Shown one piece after another: positions 20,310-28,546 of a stretch of 38,453 nucleotides of DNA. The position numbers were made by a program, and so were the translations under genes. The DNA comes from Actinomadura bangladeshensis (GTDB lineage: Bacteria > Actinomycetota > Actinomycetes > Streptosporangiales > Streptosporangiaceae): the NCBI RefSeq assembly GCF_004348335.1, contig NZ_SMJW01000052.1, positions 1-38,453 on the forward strand. Reading direction: 5' to 3'. Numbering within the stretch: position 1 is the first letter of the stretch; every line of letters begins with the position of its first letter. The notes below the pieces were generated by a model. The model saw only the letters and a list, made by a program, of their open reading frames with translations, was not told where the DNA came from and did no database searches.

Positions 20310-21335
20310 ATGACGCAGGTCCCAGCATTCGCCGTGGTCTCCGGCGCCCAGGTCCACGAGGCCGTCGCCGGGCGCGAGGAGCAGGTCACCCGGATGGTCG
20401 AGGCGGCCTACCGGCTGCACGGCGAGGGCCTGACGGTCAACCCGGACTCCTACTTCCTGCGCTTCCCGGACCGCCCGTCCGACCGGATCATCGCGCTGCC
20501 GGCCTCGGTCAAGGGCGACGTCGGCGTGCACGGCATCAAGTGGATCTCCAGCTTCCCCGGCAACGTCGCGAACGGCGTCCCGCGCGCCTCGGCCGTGCTG
20601 ATCCTGAACGACGCGGAGACCGGCTACCCGTTCGCGTGCCTGGAGAGCTCGATCATCTCCGCGGCGCGCACCGCCGCGTCCGCCGCCCTGGCCGCCGCCG
20701 TCCTCGCCGACGCCCGCGGCGACCGCCCCCGCCGGGTCGGCTTCGTCGGCGTCGGGCTCATCGCCCGCTACATCCACACCTACCTGGCCGGCAACGGCTT
20801 CACGTTCGACGAGCTGGGCGTCCACGACCTCTCCCGCGAGCACGCCGAGGGGTTCAAGGGCTACCTGGAGCGCTCGGAGAAGGGCGAGATCACGATCCAC
20901 GACTCCGCGGAGTCGCTGATCCGCTCGTCCGACCTGATCGTCTTCGCGACCGTCGCCGGCGAGCCGCACGTGCACGACCCGGCCTGGTTCGAGCACGGCC
21001 CGCTCGTCCTGCACGTGTCGCTGCGAGACCTCTCCCCCGAGATCATCTTCGCCTCCTACAACGTGGTGGACGACGTCGAGCACTGCATGAAGGCCAACAC
21101 GTCCCCGCACCTGGCCGAGCAGAAGGTCGGCAACCGCGACTTCGTGGCCGGCACCCTCTACGACGTCCTGACCGGCGCGACGAAGCCGCCCGCCGGCAAG
21201 CCGGTGGTCTTCTCCCCCTTCGGCCTGGGCGTCCTGGACCTGGCCGTGGCCAAGTACGTCTACGACCAGGTCTCCGCCTCGGGCACCCTGCACACCGTCC
21301 CCGGCTTCTTCCACGAACTGAAGCGCTACGGCTGA
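20310..21335 (+). CDS. sbnB: SbnB-like N-(1-amino-1-carboxyethyl)-glutamate dehydrogenase (ornithine cyclodeaminase family)
   Basis: A 341-residue NAD-dependent enzyme of the ornithine cyclodeaminase/mu-crystallin family. It completes L-Dap synthesis by oxidative hydrolysis of the SbnA product, releasing 2-oxoglutarate. Seen are the substrate-side segment HGIKWISSFPGN and a Rossmann motif VGFVGVGLIARYI. ATG 20310 is preferred over ATG 20292 because GGAG lies 9 nt before it and nothing comparable precedes the earlier codon. It forms a two-gene operon with the SbnA-like gene. Its 3' end overlaps the end of a convergent pseudogene by 10 nt. Confidence 0.9.
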   Translation: MTQVPAFAVVSGAQVHEAVAGREEQVTRMVEAAYRLHGEGLTVNPDSYFLRFPDRPSDRIIALPASVKGDVGVHGIKWISSFPGNVANGVPRASAVLILNDAETGYPFACLESSIISAARTAASAALAAAVLADARGDRPRRVGFVGVGLIARYIHTYLAGNGFTFDELGVHDLSREHAEGFKGYLERSEKGEITIHDSAESLIRSSDLIVFATVAGEPHVHDPAWFEHGPLVLHVSLRDLSPEIIFASYNVVDDVEHCMKANTSPHLAEQKVGNRDFVAGTLYDVLTGATKPPAGKPVVFSPFGLGVLDLAVAKYVYDQVSASGTLHTVPGFFHELKRYG

Positions 21336-21666
21336 CGCCCGGTGGCGGCGAGCGACCCGAGCAGTGCCAGGGCCTCGCCGCTGCTCGACCCCGGCTCCGC
21401 GTGGTAGACGACGAGTTCCTGCCCGGGACTGGACCGGACGTCGAACGTCTGCATGGTCAACGTCAGGTCGCCGACCTGGTGATGCCGGAACCCGGCGACG
21501 CTGTTGCGCGCGACCTCGTGCCAGGCCCGGTAGAAGGTGCGCGCGACGGGGTCGGTGAAACGACGTGCAGCAGATTGCGCGAGTGCGCCCAGTCGTGGAA
21601 GAGCGCATCACCGATCGCGTTGGACGCGAGCACGTCGTAGGCGCGGTTGTAGACGATGGCCGGCAT
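21326..21666 (-). pseudogene. Remnant of an MmyB-type XRE-family transcriptional regulator
   Basis: The minus strand encodes two pieces of the ligand-binding half of an MmyB-like regulator in different frames. The first is MPAIVYNRAYDVLASN followed by HDWAHSRNLLHVV. The second is FTDPVARTFYRAWHEVARN leading on to HHQVGDLTLTMQTF, QELVVYHAEPGSSSGEALAL and a TAG at 21326-21328. The frameshift falls near 21560. The roughly 40 residues normally found between VAGF and the FRH.QVGDLTL strand are missing, and so is the N-terminal HTH. This is a decayed gene at the cluster edge. Confidence 0.75.
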
Positions 21667-21686
21667 CCCCGCAGACCTAGGCCCTG

Positions 21687-22580
21687 TCAGGCGGCCTGGA
21701 TCGCGGGTTTGAGGACGTCCTCGCACCACTGGTGGAAGGTGGTGGGGGTGTCGGTCGCGTGCTGGGGGGTGCGGGTGATGCCGTCGTCCAGGCCCTTCTC
21801 CTTGGCCTCCAGCATTTCGACCATGCCCTGGACCATGCCGGGGGACATGCCGCGGCCGGTGAGCCGCTCTTCGAGGGCCTGGACGGGGATCTGCCTGTAC
21901 TGGACGGGCGTCCCCAGCACCTCGGAAATGACGGCGGCCATGTCGTTGTAGGAGAGGTCCTCGGGGCCCAGCAGCGGGACCTCCGCACGGCCGGTCCAGG
22001 CGGTGTCGAGGAGCAGGCGGGCGGCGACGGCGGCGATGTCGCGCGCGGCGACGACGCGCAGGGGGCGGTCCGGAGAGACCACGTCGAAGAACAGGCCCTG
22101 CTCCTTGATCGGCTGGACCTGGCGGAGCACGTTGTCCATGAAGCCCGCGGCGGTCAGCGCGCGGAGGGCGACGCCGGTGCCGGCGATCAGGTCGTCCATG
22201 GCCAGGGAGGCGGTCACGTACCCGGCCTTGTCCGCGTGCGGGGTGCCGCGGCCGAGGGCGCTGACGTCCACGACGCGCGCGACTCCGAGGCGGCGCATCG
22301 CCTCCGCCGCGGGTGCGGTGAAGCCGGCGAAGGCCGCGTGCACGCCGGCGGCGCGGGGGTCGGGCGGGAGCAGCCAGAACACGGTGTCGGCGCCGTCGAA
22401 GGCCCGTGCGACGACCTGCGGGTCGCCGTGCGAACCTTGGACGACCTCGACCCGTTCGCGGATGCCGGCGGGCAGCCTGGCCGGGTAGCGTGCGATGACG
22501 CGGACCGGCTCGCCGCCGGTGAGGACGGTGTCGAGGACCTGGTGCCCGATGTTCCCGGTGGGAGCGGTGATGACGATCAC
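21687..22580 (-). CDS. NmrA-like NAD(P)-binding reductase (atypical SDR)
   Basis: 297 residues with the glycine-rich dinucleotide motif TAPTGNIGHQVL right at the N-terminus. GTG 22580 is chosen because GGAGG sits 6 nt upstream; an in-frame ATG at 22604 would put eight unlikely residues before the first strand. The family covers NAD(P)H quinone reductases and redox-sensing NmrA proteins; the substrate is unknown. It lies between relics of two regulators (MmyB-type and TetR-type), which commonly sit next to such genes. Confidence 0.85.
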   Translation of the reverse strand: MIVITAPTGNIGHQVLDTVLTGGEPVRVIARYPARLPAGIRERVEVVQGSHGDPQVVARAFDGADTVFWLLPPDPRAAGVHAAFAGFTAPAAEAMRRLGVARVVDVSALGRGTPHADKAGYVTASLAMDDLIAGTGVALRALTAAGFMDNVLRQVQPIKEQGLFFDVVSPDRPLRVVAARDIAAVAARLLLDTAWTGRAEVPLLGPEDLSYNDMAAVISEVLGTPVQYRQIPVQALEERLTGRGMSPGMVQGMVEMLEAKEKGLDDGITRTPQHATDTPTTFHQWCEDVLKPAIQAA

Positions 22581-22600
22581 GACTGGCCTCCAGCGGCACG

Positions 22601-22945
22601 GCATGCGGGCGCTTCCTCCAGCTGATGACGTGGGAGGCCCAGGTGCGGACGTGCCGCCTGTGCATCGCCGAGGCCGAGCGCCTGCCGGGCAGTTCGAGCG
22701 CCTACTTCGACGCCATCTTCGCCAGCACCCGCGACATCCTCACCGCGTACCTGGCCGACCACTTCGACGTGGACGCCGAGCCCCTCGCGGAGGACCTCCT
22801 GGCCCGCACCGTGCTCCCCCGCCTCTTCCGCACGCTCCTCAACGTCGAGGACGCACGCAAGGGCGACCCCGGCGAAGAGGTCCTCCCCGAAGCCGTGGAC
22901 CTTCCCGCGCTCCGCCGCCTGGTCGCGTCCACCCTCCCCTCCTGA
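22601..22945 (+). pseudogene. TetR-family regulator C-terminal fragment, HTH missing
   Basis: The open frame from ATG 22625 codes for 106 residues (motifs RLCIAEAERLPGSSSAYFDA and LARTVLPRLFRTLL). These match the ligand-binding C-terminus of TetR repressors of the AefR-like type. In-frame similarity (RFLQL) extends a few codons before the ATG, but no DNA-binding domain precedes it, because the NmrA-like gene occupies that space on the other strand. Probably a truncated, inactive repressor. An expressed ligand-binding stub cannot be excluded. Confidence 0.65.
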
Positions 22946-22969
22946 CGAGGCGGTCTGCCATCCGCGAAT

Positions 22970-23011
22970 CGTTGGGCTGGCCAACGAGTATGTTATGTTG
23001 GTTGCACCAAC
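22970..23011. promoter_or_regulatory. Two neighbouring GTTGG/CCAAC palindromes upstream of the epoxide hydrolase
   Basis: CGTTGG-GCTGG-CCAACG occupies 22970-22986 and GTTGGT-TGC-ACCAAC occupies 22997-23011. Both are perfect 6-bp inverted repeats with the same GTTGG half-site, in the 124-nt gap before the epoxide hydrolase start. The spacing suggests a tandem repressor site. The truncated TetR gene immediately upstream may once have encoded the cognate protein. Confidence 0.45.
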
Positions 23012-23069
23012 GTTGACCGTTCCAATGATTGGGCGGTCTGGACGGATTCCGCATCACGCTGGAGTTGAG

Positions 23070-24158
23070 ATGACGATCAAGCCGTTCCGCATCGACGTCC
23101 CGCAGGCCGACCTCGACGACCTGGCCGACCGGCTCGCCCGCACCCGGTGGCCCGACGAGGTCGACGGCGCCGGGTGGGACTACGGGTTTCCGCTGGCCCG
23201 GGCCCGGGAGCTGGCCGAGTACTGGCGCACCGGCCACGACTGGCGCAAGCACGAGGCCGAGCTCAACGAGCTGCCGCACTTCACCACCGAGATCGACGGG
23301 CAGAACATCCACTTCGTGCACGTCCGGTCGGCGAAGCCGGACGCGCTCGCGCTGGTCCTCACGCACGGCTGGCCCGGCTCGTTCCTGGAGTTCCTGGACG
23401 TGATCGAGCCGCTGTCGCGCGACTTCCACCTGGTGATCCCGTCCATCCCCGGCTTCGGGTTCTCCGGGCCGACCCGCGAGCGCGGCTGGGGCGTCCCCCG
23501 GATCGCGCGGGCCTGGGCCGAGCTCATGCGCCGGCTCGGGTACGAGCGCTACGGCGCGCAGGGCGGCGACTTCGGCTCGGGCATCTCCCTCGCGCTCGGC
23601 GCGGCGGCGCCCGAGCAGGTCGTCGGGGTGCACGTCAACTACCTGCCGACCCGGCCGGACCCCGCGGTCGAGGTGTCGGAGGCGGACGAGGCCCGGCTGG
23701 AGGAGATCAGGAAGCTGATGGCGAACCGCCCGCCGTACCAGGCGCTGCAGGCGCTCACCCCGCAGACCATCGGCTACGCGCTGACCGACTCGCCGGTCGG
23801 GCAGCTGGTCTGGATCGCCGAGCGCTTCGCGCAGTGGACCGACCCGAGCACGCCGGTCGACGACGACCGGCTGCTGACCGACGTCTCGCTGTACTGGCTG
23901 ACCGCCACCGCGGCCTCCTCGGCGCGGCTGCACCACGACGCTCCGCGCGGGCAGGCCGCGCCGTGCCGGGCGCCGGTCGGCGTGGCGGTGTTCGCGCACG
24001 ACATCACCCGGTCGGTGCGCCCGCTGGCCGAGCGGCTCTACACCATCGGGCACTGGTCGGAGTTCGACCGGGGCGGCCACTTCGCCGCGATGGAAGTGCC
24101 GGACCTGTTCGCCGGGGACGTCCGGGACTTCTTCCTCGGGGTGGCCGAGGCCGGCTGA
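23070..24158 (+). CDS. Epoxide hydrolase, EHN-type alpha/beta hydrolase
   Basis: 362 residues, typical of the microsomal-type epoxide hydrolase family, which opens epoxides to diols through an Asp-bound ester. An N-terminal EHN segment (about 1-110) is followed by the oxyanion-side HGWPGS motif, the nucleophile elbow GGDFGSG, and a late GGHFAAMEVP carrying the catalytic histidine. ATG 23070 has GGAG at 5 nt. It converges with the MDR-type oxidoreductase with only 3 nt between stops. The substrate is unknown, and no direct link to the peptide cluster is visible. Confidence 0.9.
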   Translation: MTIKPFRIDVPQADLDDLADRLARTRWPDEVDGAGWDYGFPLARARELAEYWRTGHDWRKHEAELNELPHFTTEIDGQNIHFVHVRSAKPDALALVLTHGWPGSFLEFLDVIEPLSRDFHLVIPSIPGFGFSGPTRERGWGVPRIARAWAELMRRLGYERYGAQGGDFGSGISLALGAAAPEQVVGVHVNYLPTRPDPAVEVSEADEARLEEIRKLMANRPPYQALQALTPQTIGYALTDSPVGQLVWIAERFAQWTDPSTPVDDDRLLTDVSLYWLTATAASSARLHHDAPRGQAAPCRAPVGVAVFAHDITRSVRPLAERLYTIGHWSEFDRGGHFAAMEVPDLFAGDVRDFFLGVAEAG

Positions 24159-24161
24159 GGA

Positions 24162-25076
24162 TCAGACCTCGATGACGACCTTGCCGGGGACGCCCGTGTG
24201 CTTGGCCTCGAACGCCGCGCGCGTCTCGGCCAGCGGGTACACGGCGCCGACATGGGCGCGGAGCCGGCCGTCCCCGGCGCGCTCGGCGAGTTCGGCGAGC
24301 TGGCCGCGGTCGGGTTCGACGATGAAGTAGACGGCGCGCCCGTCCGGCGGCTCGACCGGCGGCGGGACCGCGCCCGAGACCAGCGCGCCGCCGGGCTTGA
24401 TCCTGCTCGCCGAGCGCTCCAGCAGGTCGCCGCCGATCGTGTCGAAGACCAGGTCGACGGGTTCGACGGCGTCCTCGAAGCGCCGGCCTTCCAGGTCGAC
24501 GAAGGCATGCGCGCCCATCGCCATCGCGACCTCCGCCGCGCGGGCCCGGCCGGTGGCGATGACGTGCGCGCCGGCGTCGCGGGCCAGCCGGACGGCCAGG
24601 CTGCCGACCCCGCCTCCCCCGCCGTGGACGACGACCGTCCGGCCCGGCTCCAGCCCGCCGTGGACGAACAGGGCCTGCCAGCACGTCAGACCGGCGAGCG
24701 GCAGCGCGGCCGCTTCGGTGAACCCCACCGAGCCGGGCAGATGGGCGAGGTTGCGGGCCTCCACGGCGACGTACTCGGCCGCCGCGCCGTCGCGGTGCCA
24801 GTCGGTCAGGCCGAACACGCGGTCCCCCACGGCGAACCCGGCGGTGCCGTAGGCGACCTCGGCGACCACGCCGGCGACGTCGTGGGCGGGGATCGACGGT
24901 GTCCGGTCGCGTCCGGCCCGGTCGACCCAGGTGCCGGGCCAGTCGAGTTCATCGGGGACGAACCCCGCCGCGTGCACCCGCACGACCACGTCCCCGGTGG
25001 CCGGACGCGGGTCCGGCGCGTCCTCCAGGACCAGACCCTCAGTACCGCCGCGCTCATGGACGCGCACAGCTCTCAT
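24162..25076 (-). CDS. Zinc-free MDR-family NADP-dependent oxidoreductase (quinone-oxidoreductase-like)
   Basis: 304 residues. There is a GroES-like N-terminal domain (IPAHDVAGVV) and a Rossmann motif HGGGGGVGSLAVRLA near 150. The cysteine and histidine zinc ligands of alcohol dehydrogenases are absent. The expected activity is NADPH-dependent reduction of a quinone or enone. A purine-rich GAGGGGGG precedes ATG 25076. Confidence 0.88.
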   Translation of the reverse strand: MRAVRVHERGGTEGLVLEDAPDPRPATGDVVVRVHAAGFVPDELDWPGTWVDRAGRDRTPSIPAHDVAGVVAEVAYGTAGFAVGDRVFGLTDWHRDGAAAEYVAVEARNLAHLPGSVGFTEAAALPLAGLTCWQALFVHGGLEPGRTVVVHGGGGGVGSLAVRLARDAGAHVIATGRARAAEVAMAMGAHAFVDLEGRRFEDAVEPVDLVFDTIGGDLLERSASRIKPGGALVSGAVPPPVEPPDGRAVYFIVEPDRGQLAELAERAGDGRLRAHVGAVYPLAETRAAFEAKHTGVPGKVVIEV

Positions 25077-25118
25077 GATCCCCCCTCGCCACCGCCGACA
25101 GGCGGCTGCCGACCGGGC

Positions 25119-25709
25119 TCAGGCGAAGCCCGAGGTGTCCAACTCGATCTCGAACGGCTCCGGCAGCGGAAGCGACTTGCCGAAGGGCACCTGGTCCGTA
25201 TGCCGGTAGTCCGTGCCGTCCGTTCCGCTGAACAGCGTCACCGTCCGCTCGTCCCGGTCCACCAGCAGATAGAACGGAATGCCCGCGCGCGCGTACCCGG
25301 TTCGCTTGCCGCCTCGGTCGTGTTCCGGCCTGGAGGAGGTGACTTCGACGACCATGGAGATCCCTTCGGGCTCGACCTCCATCCACTCGCGAGCCCCTCG
25401 GAAGAGCCGTAGCTCGGCGGGTGCCAGGACCATGTCCGGGATCACGCGCATCGCCCGGCCATCGCCATCGCCAGGGATGATCAAGCCCTTCTGACCGGCC
25501 CAGTGGAACCGCTGAGGCGACTCCCGGACGATCTGCAGGGAGACTTCGGCGATCCAGTCCTCATGGTCGCCTAGGGGGGGTGGGGTCACGACGATCTCTC
25601 CGTCGATCAGTTCGGCTCGGAAGCCCTCCGGGGTGTCGAGGGCGAGGAAACCTTCGAGGAGACCATCGTCGTCTCCATACGACAGAGGCTCATGAACCAT
25701 CGCAGTCAT
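25119..25709 (-). CDS. Uma2-family (DUF820) putative endonuclease
   Basis: 196 residues with the restriction-like fold signature of the Uma2 family: an IDGEIVVTPPP strand near residue 36, IPDMVLAP, then ISMVVEVTSSRPEHDRGGKR, and IPFYLLVD. PD, EV and the lysine form a PD-(D/E)xK-like core. AAAGGAG lies 6 nt before ATG 25709. The biological role of these multicopy proteins in actinobacteria and cyanobacteria is unsettled. Confidence 0.85.
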   Translation of the reverse strand: MTAMVHEPLSYGDDDGLLEGFLALDTPEGFRAELIDGEIVVTPPPLGDHEDWIAEVSLQIVRESPQRFHWAGQKGLIIPGDGDGRAMRVIPDMVLAPAELRLFRGAREWMEVEPEGISMVVEVTSSRPEHDRGGKRTGYARAGIPFYLLVDRDERTVTLFSGTDGTDYRHTDQVPFGKSLPLPEPFEIELDTSGFA

Positions 25710-25856
25710 GCTCTGCTCCTTTCCTCGCGGGCGAGTCTATAAGCAGAGCGCCACCTTCCGCATACAGATCGTAGTGACGGGCACTCGCATGCCCAGCCTA
25801 CGGCTCCCCTCCGGCGGTCGGCAGATAGAACGGGTGCAAGTGGGCACGGTTTGTCT

Positions 25857-26099
25857 ATGGATGAACGAAATGTTGGACGTGGGGACGTCCAGGAGCTGTC
25901 GGACTTCGAGCTGGCGGTGTACGAGACGGTCGCGGAGATCGACAAGGACGGCGGGGCCGCCGACTTCGAGACGGTCGGGCGGCTCGTCGGCGGTCCCGAG
26001 GAGGACGTGTGGGCGGCGCTCGGGCACCTGGTGCTGATCAACCACCTGCACTCGACCACCCGCGGGTACGTCCTCGGGCCGCACGACTGGGCGCCCTGA
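25857..26099 (+). CDS. Small hypothetical protein, possible winged-helix fold
   Basis: About 80 residues, acidic N-terminus. Predicted helices (FELAVYETVAEIDK, FETVGRLVGG, EEDVWAALGHLVLINHL) are followed by a short beta wing (STTRGYVLGP), a pattern resembling a stand-alone winged helix. No family is recognised. The start is uncertain: ATG 25857 has only a weak purine tract upstream, and an in-frame TTG lies at 25851. Codon use looks genuinely coding. Confidence 0.55.
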   Translation: MDERNVGRGDVQELSDFELAVYETVAEIDKDGGAADFETVGRLVGGPEEDVWAALGHLVLINHLHSTTRGYVLGPHDWAP

Positions 26100-26192
26100 C
26101 CGTCCCGGTGGCCGGGACGGCGGCGGGCCGCGCGCCGGGCGCGCGGCAGGATGGGCGTGCAAGCACTGGGTCGTGCGCGGGAGGCCGCCGGA

Positions 26193-27290
26193 ATGAAGCT
26201 CGTCGTCACCGAGGAACAGCGGGAGCTGCGGGACGCGCTGCGGCGCTTCTTCGCCGACCGGTCCCCCGCCGCCGAGGTGCGGCGGCTGATGGAGACGGCC
26301 GAGGGCCACGACCCGAAGGTGTGGGCGCAGATGGCCGAGCAGCTCGGGCTGCAGGGCCTCGCGATCGCCGAGGAGCACGGCGGCGCCGGGTTCGGCGTGC
26401 GGGAACTGGCGGTCGTGTTCGAGGAGATGGGACGGGCGGTCGTGTGCGCCCCCTTCCTCGCGACGATCACCGCGGCGGCGGCGCTGGAGGCCGGTGAGGG
26501 CGGGCACGACCTGCTGCCCGGCATCGCGGACGGGTCGGTGATCGCGACGCTGGCCGTGGCCGAGGACGGCGGGTCCTGGGATCCCGCCGACGTGGAGGCC
26601 CGGTACGAGGACGGCCTCCTGCGCGGAGGCAAGAACTTCGTCCTGGACGGGCACATCGCCGACCTGGTCCTCGTCGCGGCCCGGGATGACGACGGTGTCG
26701 GCCTCTACGCCGTCGAGGACGCGTCGCGTCTCGTCCGGACCCCCGTGGTGACGCTCGACCAGACGCGGAAGCTGGCGCGGATCGAGTTCGGCGGTGTCCC
26801 CGCGCGGAGGGTCGGCGGGGAGGACGCGATCCGGCGGGCGCTCGACGTCGCGGCCGTGGCGCTGGCCGCCGAGCAGCTCGGCGGCGCGCAGAAGACCCTG
26901 GACATGACCGTCGAGTACGCGAAGGTGCGGTACCAGTTCGGCCGCCCGATCGGGTCGTTCCAGGCGATCAAGCACCGCTGCGCGGACATGTTCGTGCTGG
27001 TCGAGTCGGCCCGGTCGGCCGTGCTGAACGCCGCCGCCGCGGCGGACGAGAGCCCGCGGGAGCTGCCGGCCGCCGCCGCGCTGGCCAAGGCGTACTGCTC
27101 GGACGCCTACTTCCACACGGCGGGCGAGGCCATCCAGCTGCACGGCGGCATCGGGTTCACCTGGGAGCACGACGCGCACCTGTACTTCAAGCGCGCCCAG
27201 GGCTCCCGGCAGCTGCTCGGCGCGCCCGACCGCCACCGCGAGCGGCTGGCCGCGCTCGCCGGCCTCACGGGTGCAGCCGCAACCCCTTGA
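26193..27290 (+). CDS. Acyl-CoA dehydrogenase
   Basis: 365 residues. FAD-dependent alpha,beta-dehydrogenation of an acyl-CoA is expected. Visible are the all-helical N-terminal domain, the C-terminal signature RYQFGRPIGSFQAIKHR, and QLHGGIGFTWEHDAHLYFKR. The sequence resembles FadE proteins that act as alpha/beta partners in sterol or branched-chain degradation, although no partner subunit is adjacent. GGGAGG precedes ATG 26193 by 8 nt. Its 3' end overlaps the convergent DUF2000 gene by 26 nt. Confidence 0.9.
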   Translation: MKLVVTEEQRELRDALRRFFADRSPAAEVRRLMETAEGHDPKVWAQMAEQLGLQGLAIAEEHGGAGFGVRELAVVFEEMGRAVVCAPFLATITAAAALEAGEGGHDLLPGIADGSVIATLAVAEDGGSWDPADVEARYEDGLLRGGKNFVLDGHIADLVLVAARDDDGVGLYAVEDASRLVRTPVVTLDQTRKLARIEFGGVPARRVGGEDAIRRALDVAAVALAAEQLGGAQKTLDMTVEYAKVRYQFGRPIGSFQAIKHRCADMFVLVESARSAVLNAAAAADESPRELPAAAALAKAYCSDAYFHTAGEAIQLHGGIGFTWEHDAHLYFKRAQGSRQLLGAPDRHRERLAALAGLTGAAATP

Positions 27291-27675
27291 GGACCTTGTC
27301 CACGCCGTTCCGCGGGCCGTGGACGGCGAACCCGACCAGGGGCATCTCCTCGGCCGTGACCGCGCGGACGGTCTCGCGGTTGGCCTCGTCGTGGCCGGTC
27401 TTGAACATGTCCTCGATGTAGACGGCGACGTCCATGCCGCGGGCGAGGGCCCGGCCGTGCGCCGTCAGGGTCGCCTCCGCGCCGGCCTCGTAGACCAGCA
27501 CCGGCTGCCGGAACATCGCCAGGTACCGGTTCCCGGACGCGTCCTCGTAGGGCTCGCCGATGACGCCGGGCACGCCGCCGGCGACGGCGCTCGCCAGGAA
27601 CGCGGTCACGTTGAGCCGCTGCCAGGCGGCCAGGTCGTCGCGGACCACGATCCCGATCTTGGTGTCGAAGCGCAT
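27265..27675 (-). CDS. DUF2000-family protein
   Basis: 136 residues matching the DUF2000 pattern (KIGIVVRDDLAAWQRLNV, FRQPVLVYEAG, AVYIEDMFKTGHDEANR). The function is unknown; structures of the family resemble peptidyl-tRNA hydrolase 2. It starts 64 nt from, and divergent to, an AraC-type regulator, which probably controls it. Confidence 0.82.
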   Translation of the reverse strand: MRFDTKIGIVVRDDLAAWQRLNVTAFLASAVAGGVPGVIGEPYEDASGNRYLAMFRQPVLVYEAGAEATLTAHGRALARGMDVAVYIEDMFKTGHDEANRETVRAVTAEEMPLVGFAVHGPRNGVDKVLKGLRLHP

Positions 27676-27739
27676 GCGACGCAGGGTCCCGCACCCGGCG
27701 GCGGCCCGTCTTGAACGCTCGTGCGCGAGAATCGGACGC

Positions 27740-28540
27740 GTGGACTGGAGCCGGTACTGGCGGTCGTCCGACCGCCCCCTGGAGGCGATGCACGCCCACT
27801 TCGAGCGGCACGTCTACCACCGGCACAGCCACGAGACGTACTCGTTCGGGGTGACTGAGGACGGCTACCAGGCGTTCCGCTGCCGGGGCGGCGCCCATAC
27901 GAGCGCGGCCGGGATGGTCATCGCGTTCAATCCCGACGATCCGCACGACGGCCACGCCGCCGACGAACTGGGCTTCACCTACCGGATGGTGCACATCGGC
28001 CCTGACCTGGTGTCGGACGTGCTGGCCGACATGGCGGGCCGGACGGCCGGGCTGCCGCTGTTCGCCTCCCCGGTCGTGAGCGACCCCGTCCTGGCGAGGA
28101 ACCTGCGCGGGCTGCACGCGGCGCTGCTCGGCGGCGCGCCGGCGCTGCGGCGGGACGAGCTGCTGACCGCGACGGTCGGGGCGATGGTCGACCGGGCGGC
28201 CACGCGGCGCCTCGGCACCGGCCCGGCCGGCGGCTTCGTCGAGCGGGCCAGGCGGCGCCTGGAGGAGGCGTACCTCGACGACATCGGCGCCGACGAACTG
28301 GCCCGGGTGGCGGGATGCAGCCGGTTCGCGCTCTACCGGGGCTTTCGCCGGGCGTACGGGATGGGGCCGAGCGACTACCAGCGCCAGCTCCGCCTCCGCG
28401 CCGCCCGGCGCCTGCTCGCCGGGGGCGGCGCCATCGGGGACGTCGCGGCCCGCACCGGTTTCGCCGACCAGAGCCATCTGACGCGCTGGTTCGTCCGCTG
28501 CTACGGCATGACGCCCGGCCGCTTCCAGCGTGCCGGTTGA
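27740..28540 (+). CDS. AraC-family transcriptional regulator
   Basis: 266 residues. The N-terminal cupin-like sensing domain (HRHSHETYSFGVTEDG) is followed by two HTH motifs, IGADELARVAGCSRFALYRGF and then IGDVAARTGFADQSHLTRWF, ending in the usual GMTPGRFQRAG. GTG 27740 is the likely start: upstream in-frame codons run into the DUF2000 promoter and look non-coding. Divergence from the DUF2000 gene suggests that gene is its target. Confidence 0.9.
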   Translation: MDWSRYWRSSDRPLEAMHAHFERHVYHRHSHETYSFGVTEDGYQAFRCRGGAHTSAAGMVIAFNPDDPHDGHAADELGFTYRMVHIGPDLVSDVLADMAGRTAGLPLFASPVVSDPVLARNLRGLHAALLGGAPALRRDELLTATVGAMVDRAATRRLGTGPAGGFVERARRRLEEAYLDDIGADELARVAGCSRFALYRGFRRAYGMGPSDYQRQLRLRAARRLLAGGGAIGDVAARTGFADQSHLTRWFVRCYGMTPGRFQRAG

Positions 28541-28546
28541 GGAAGA

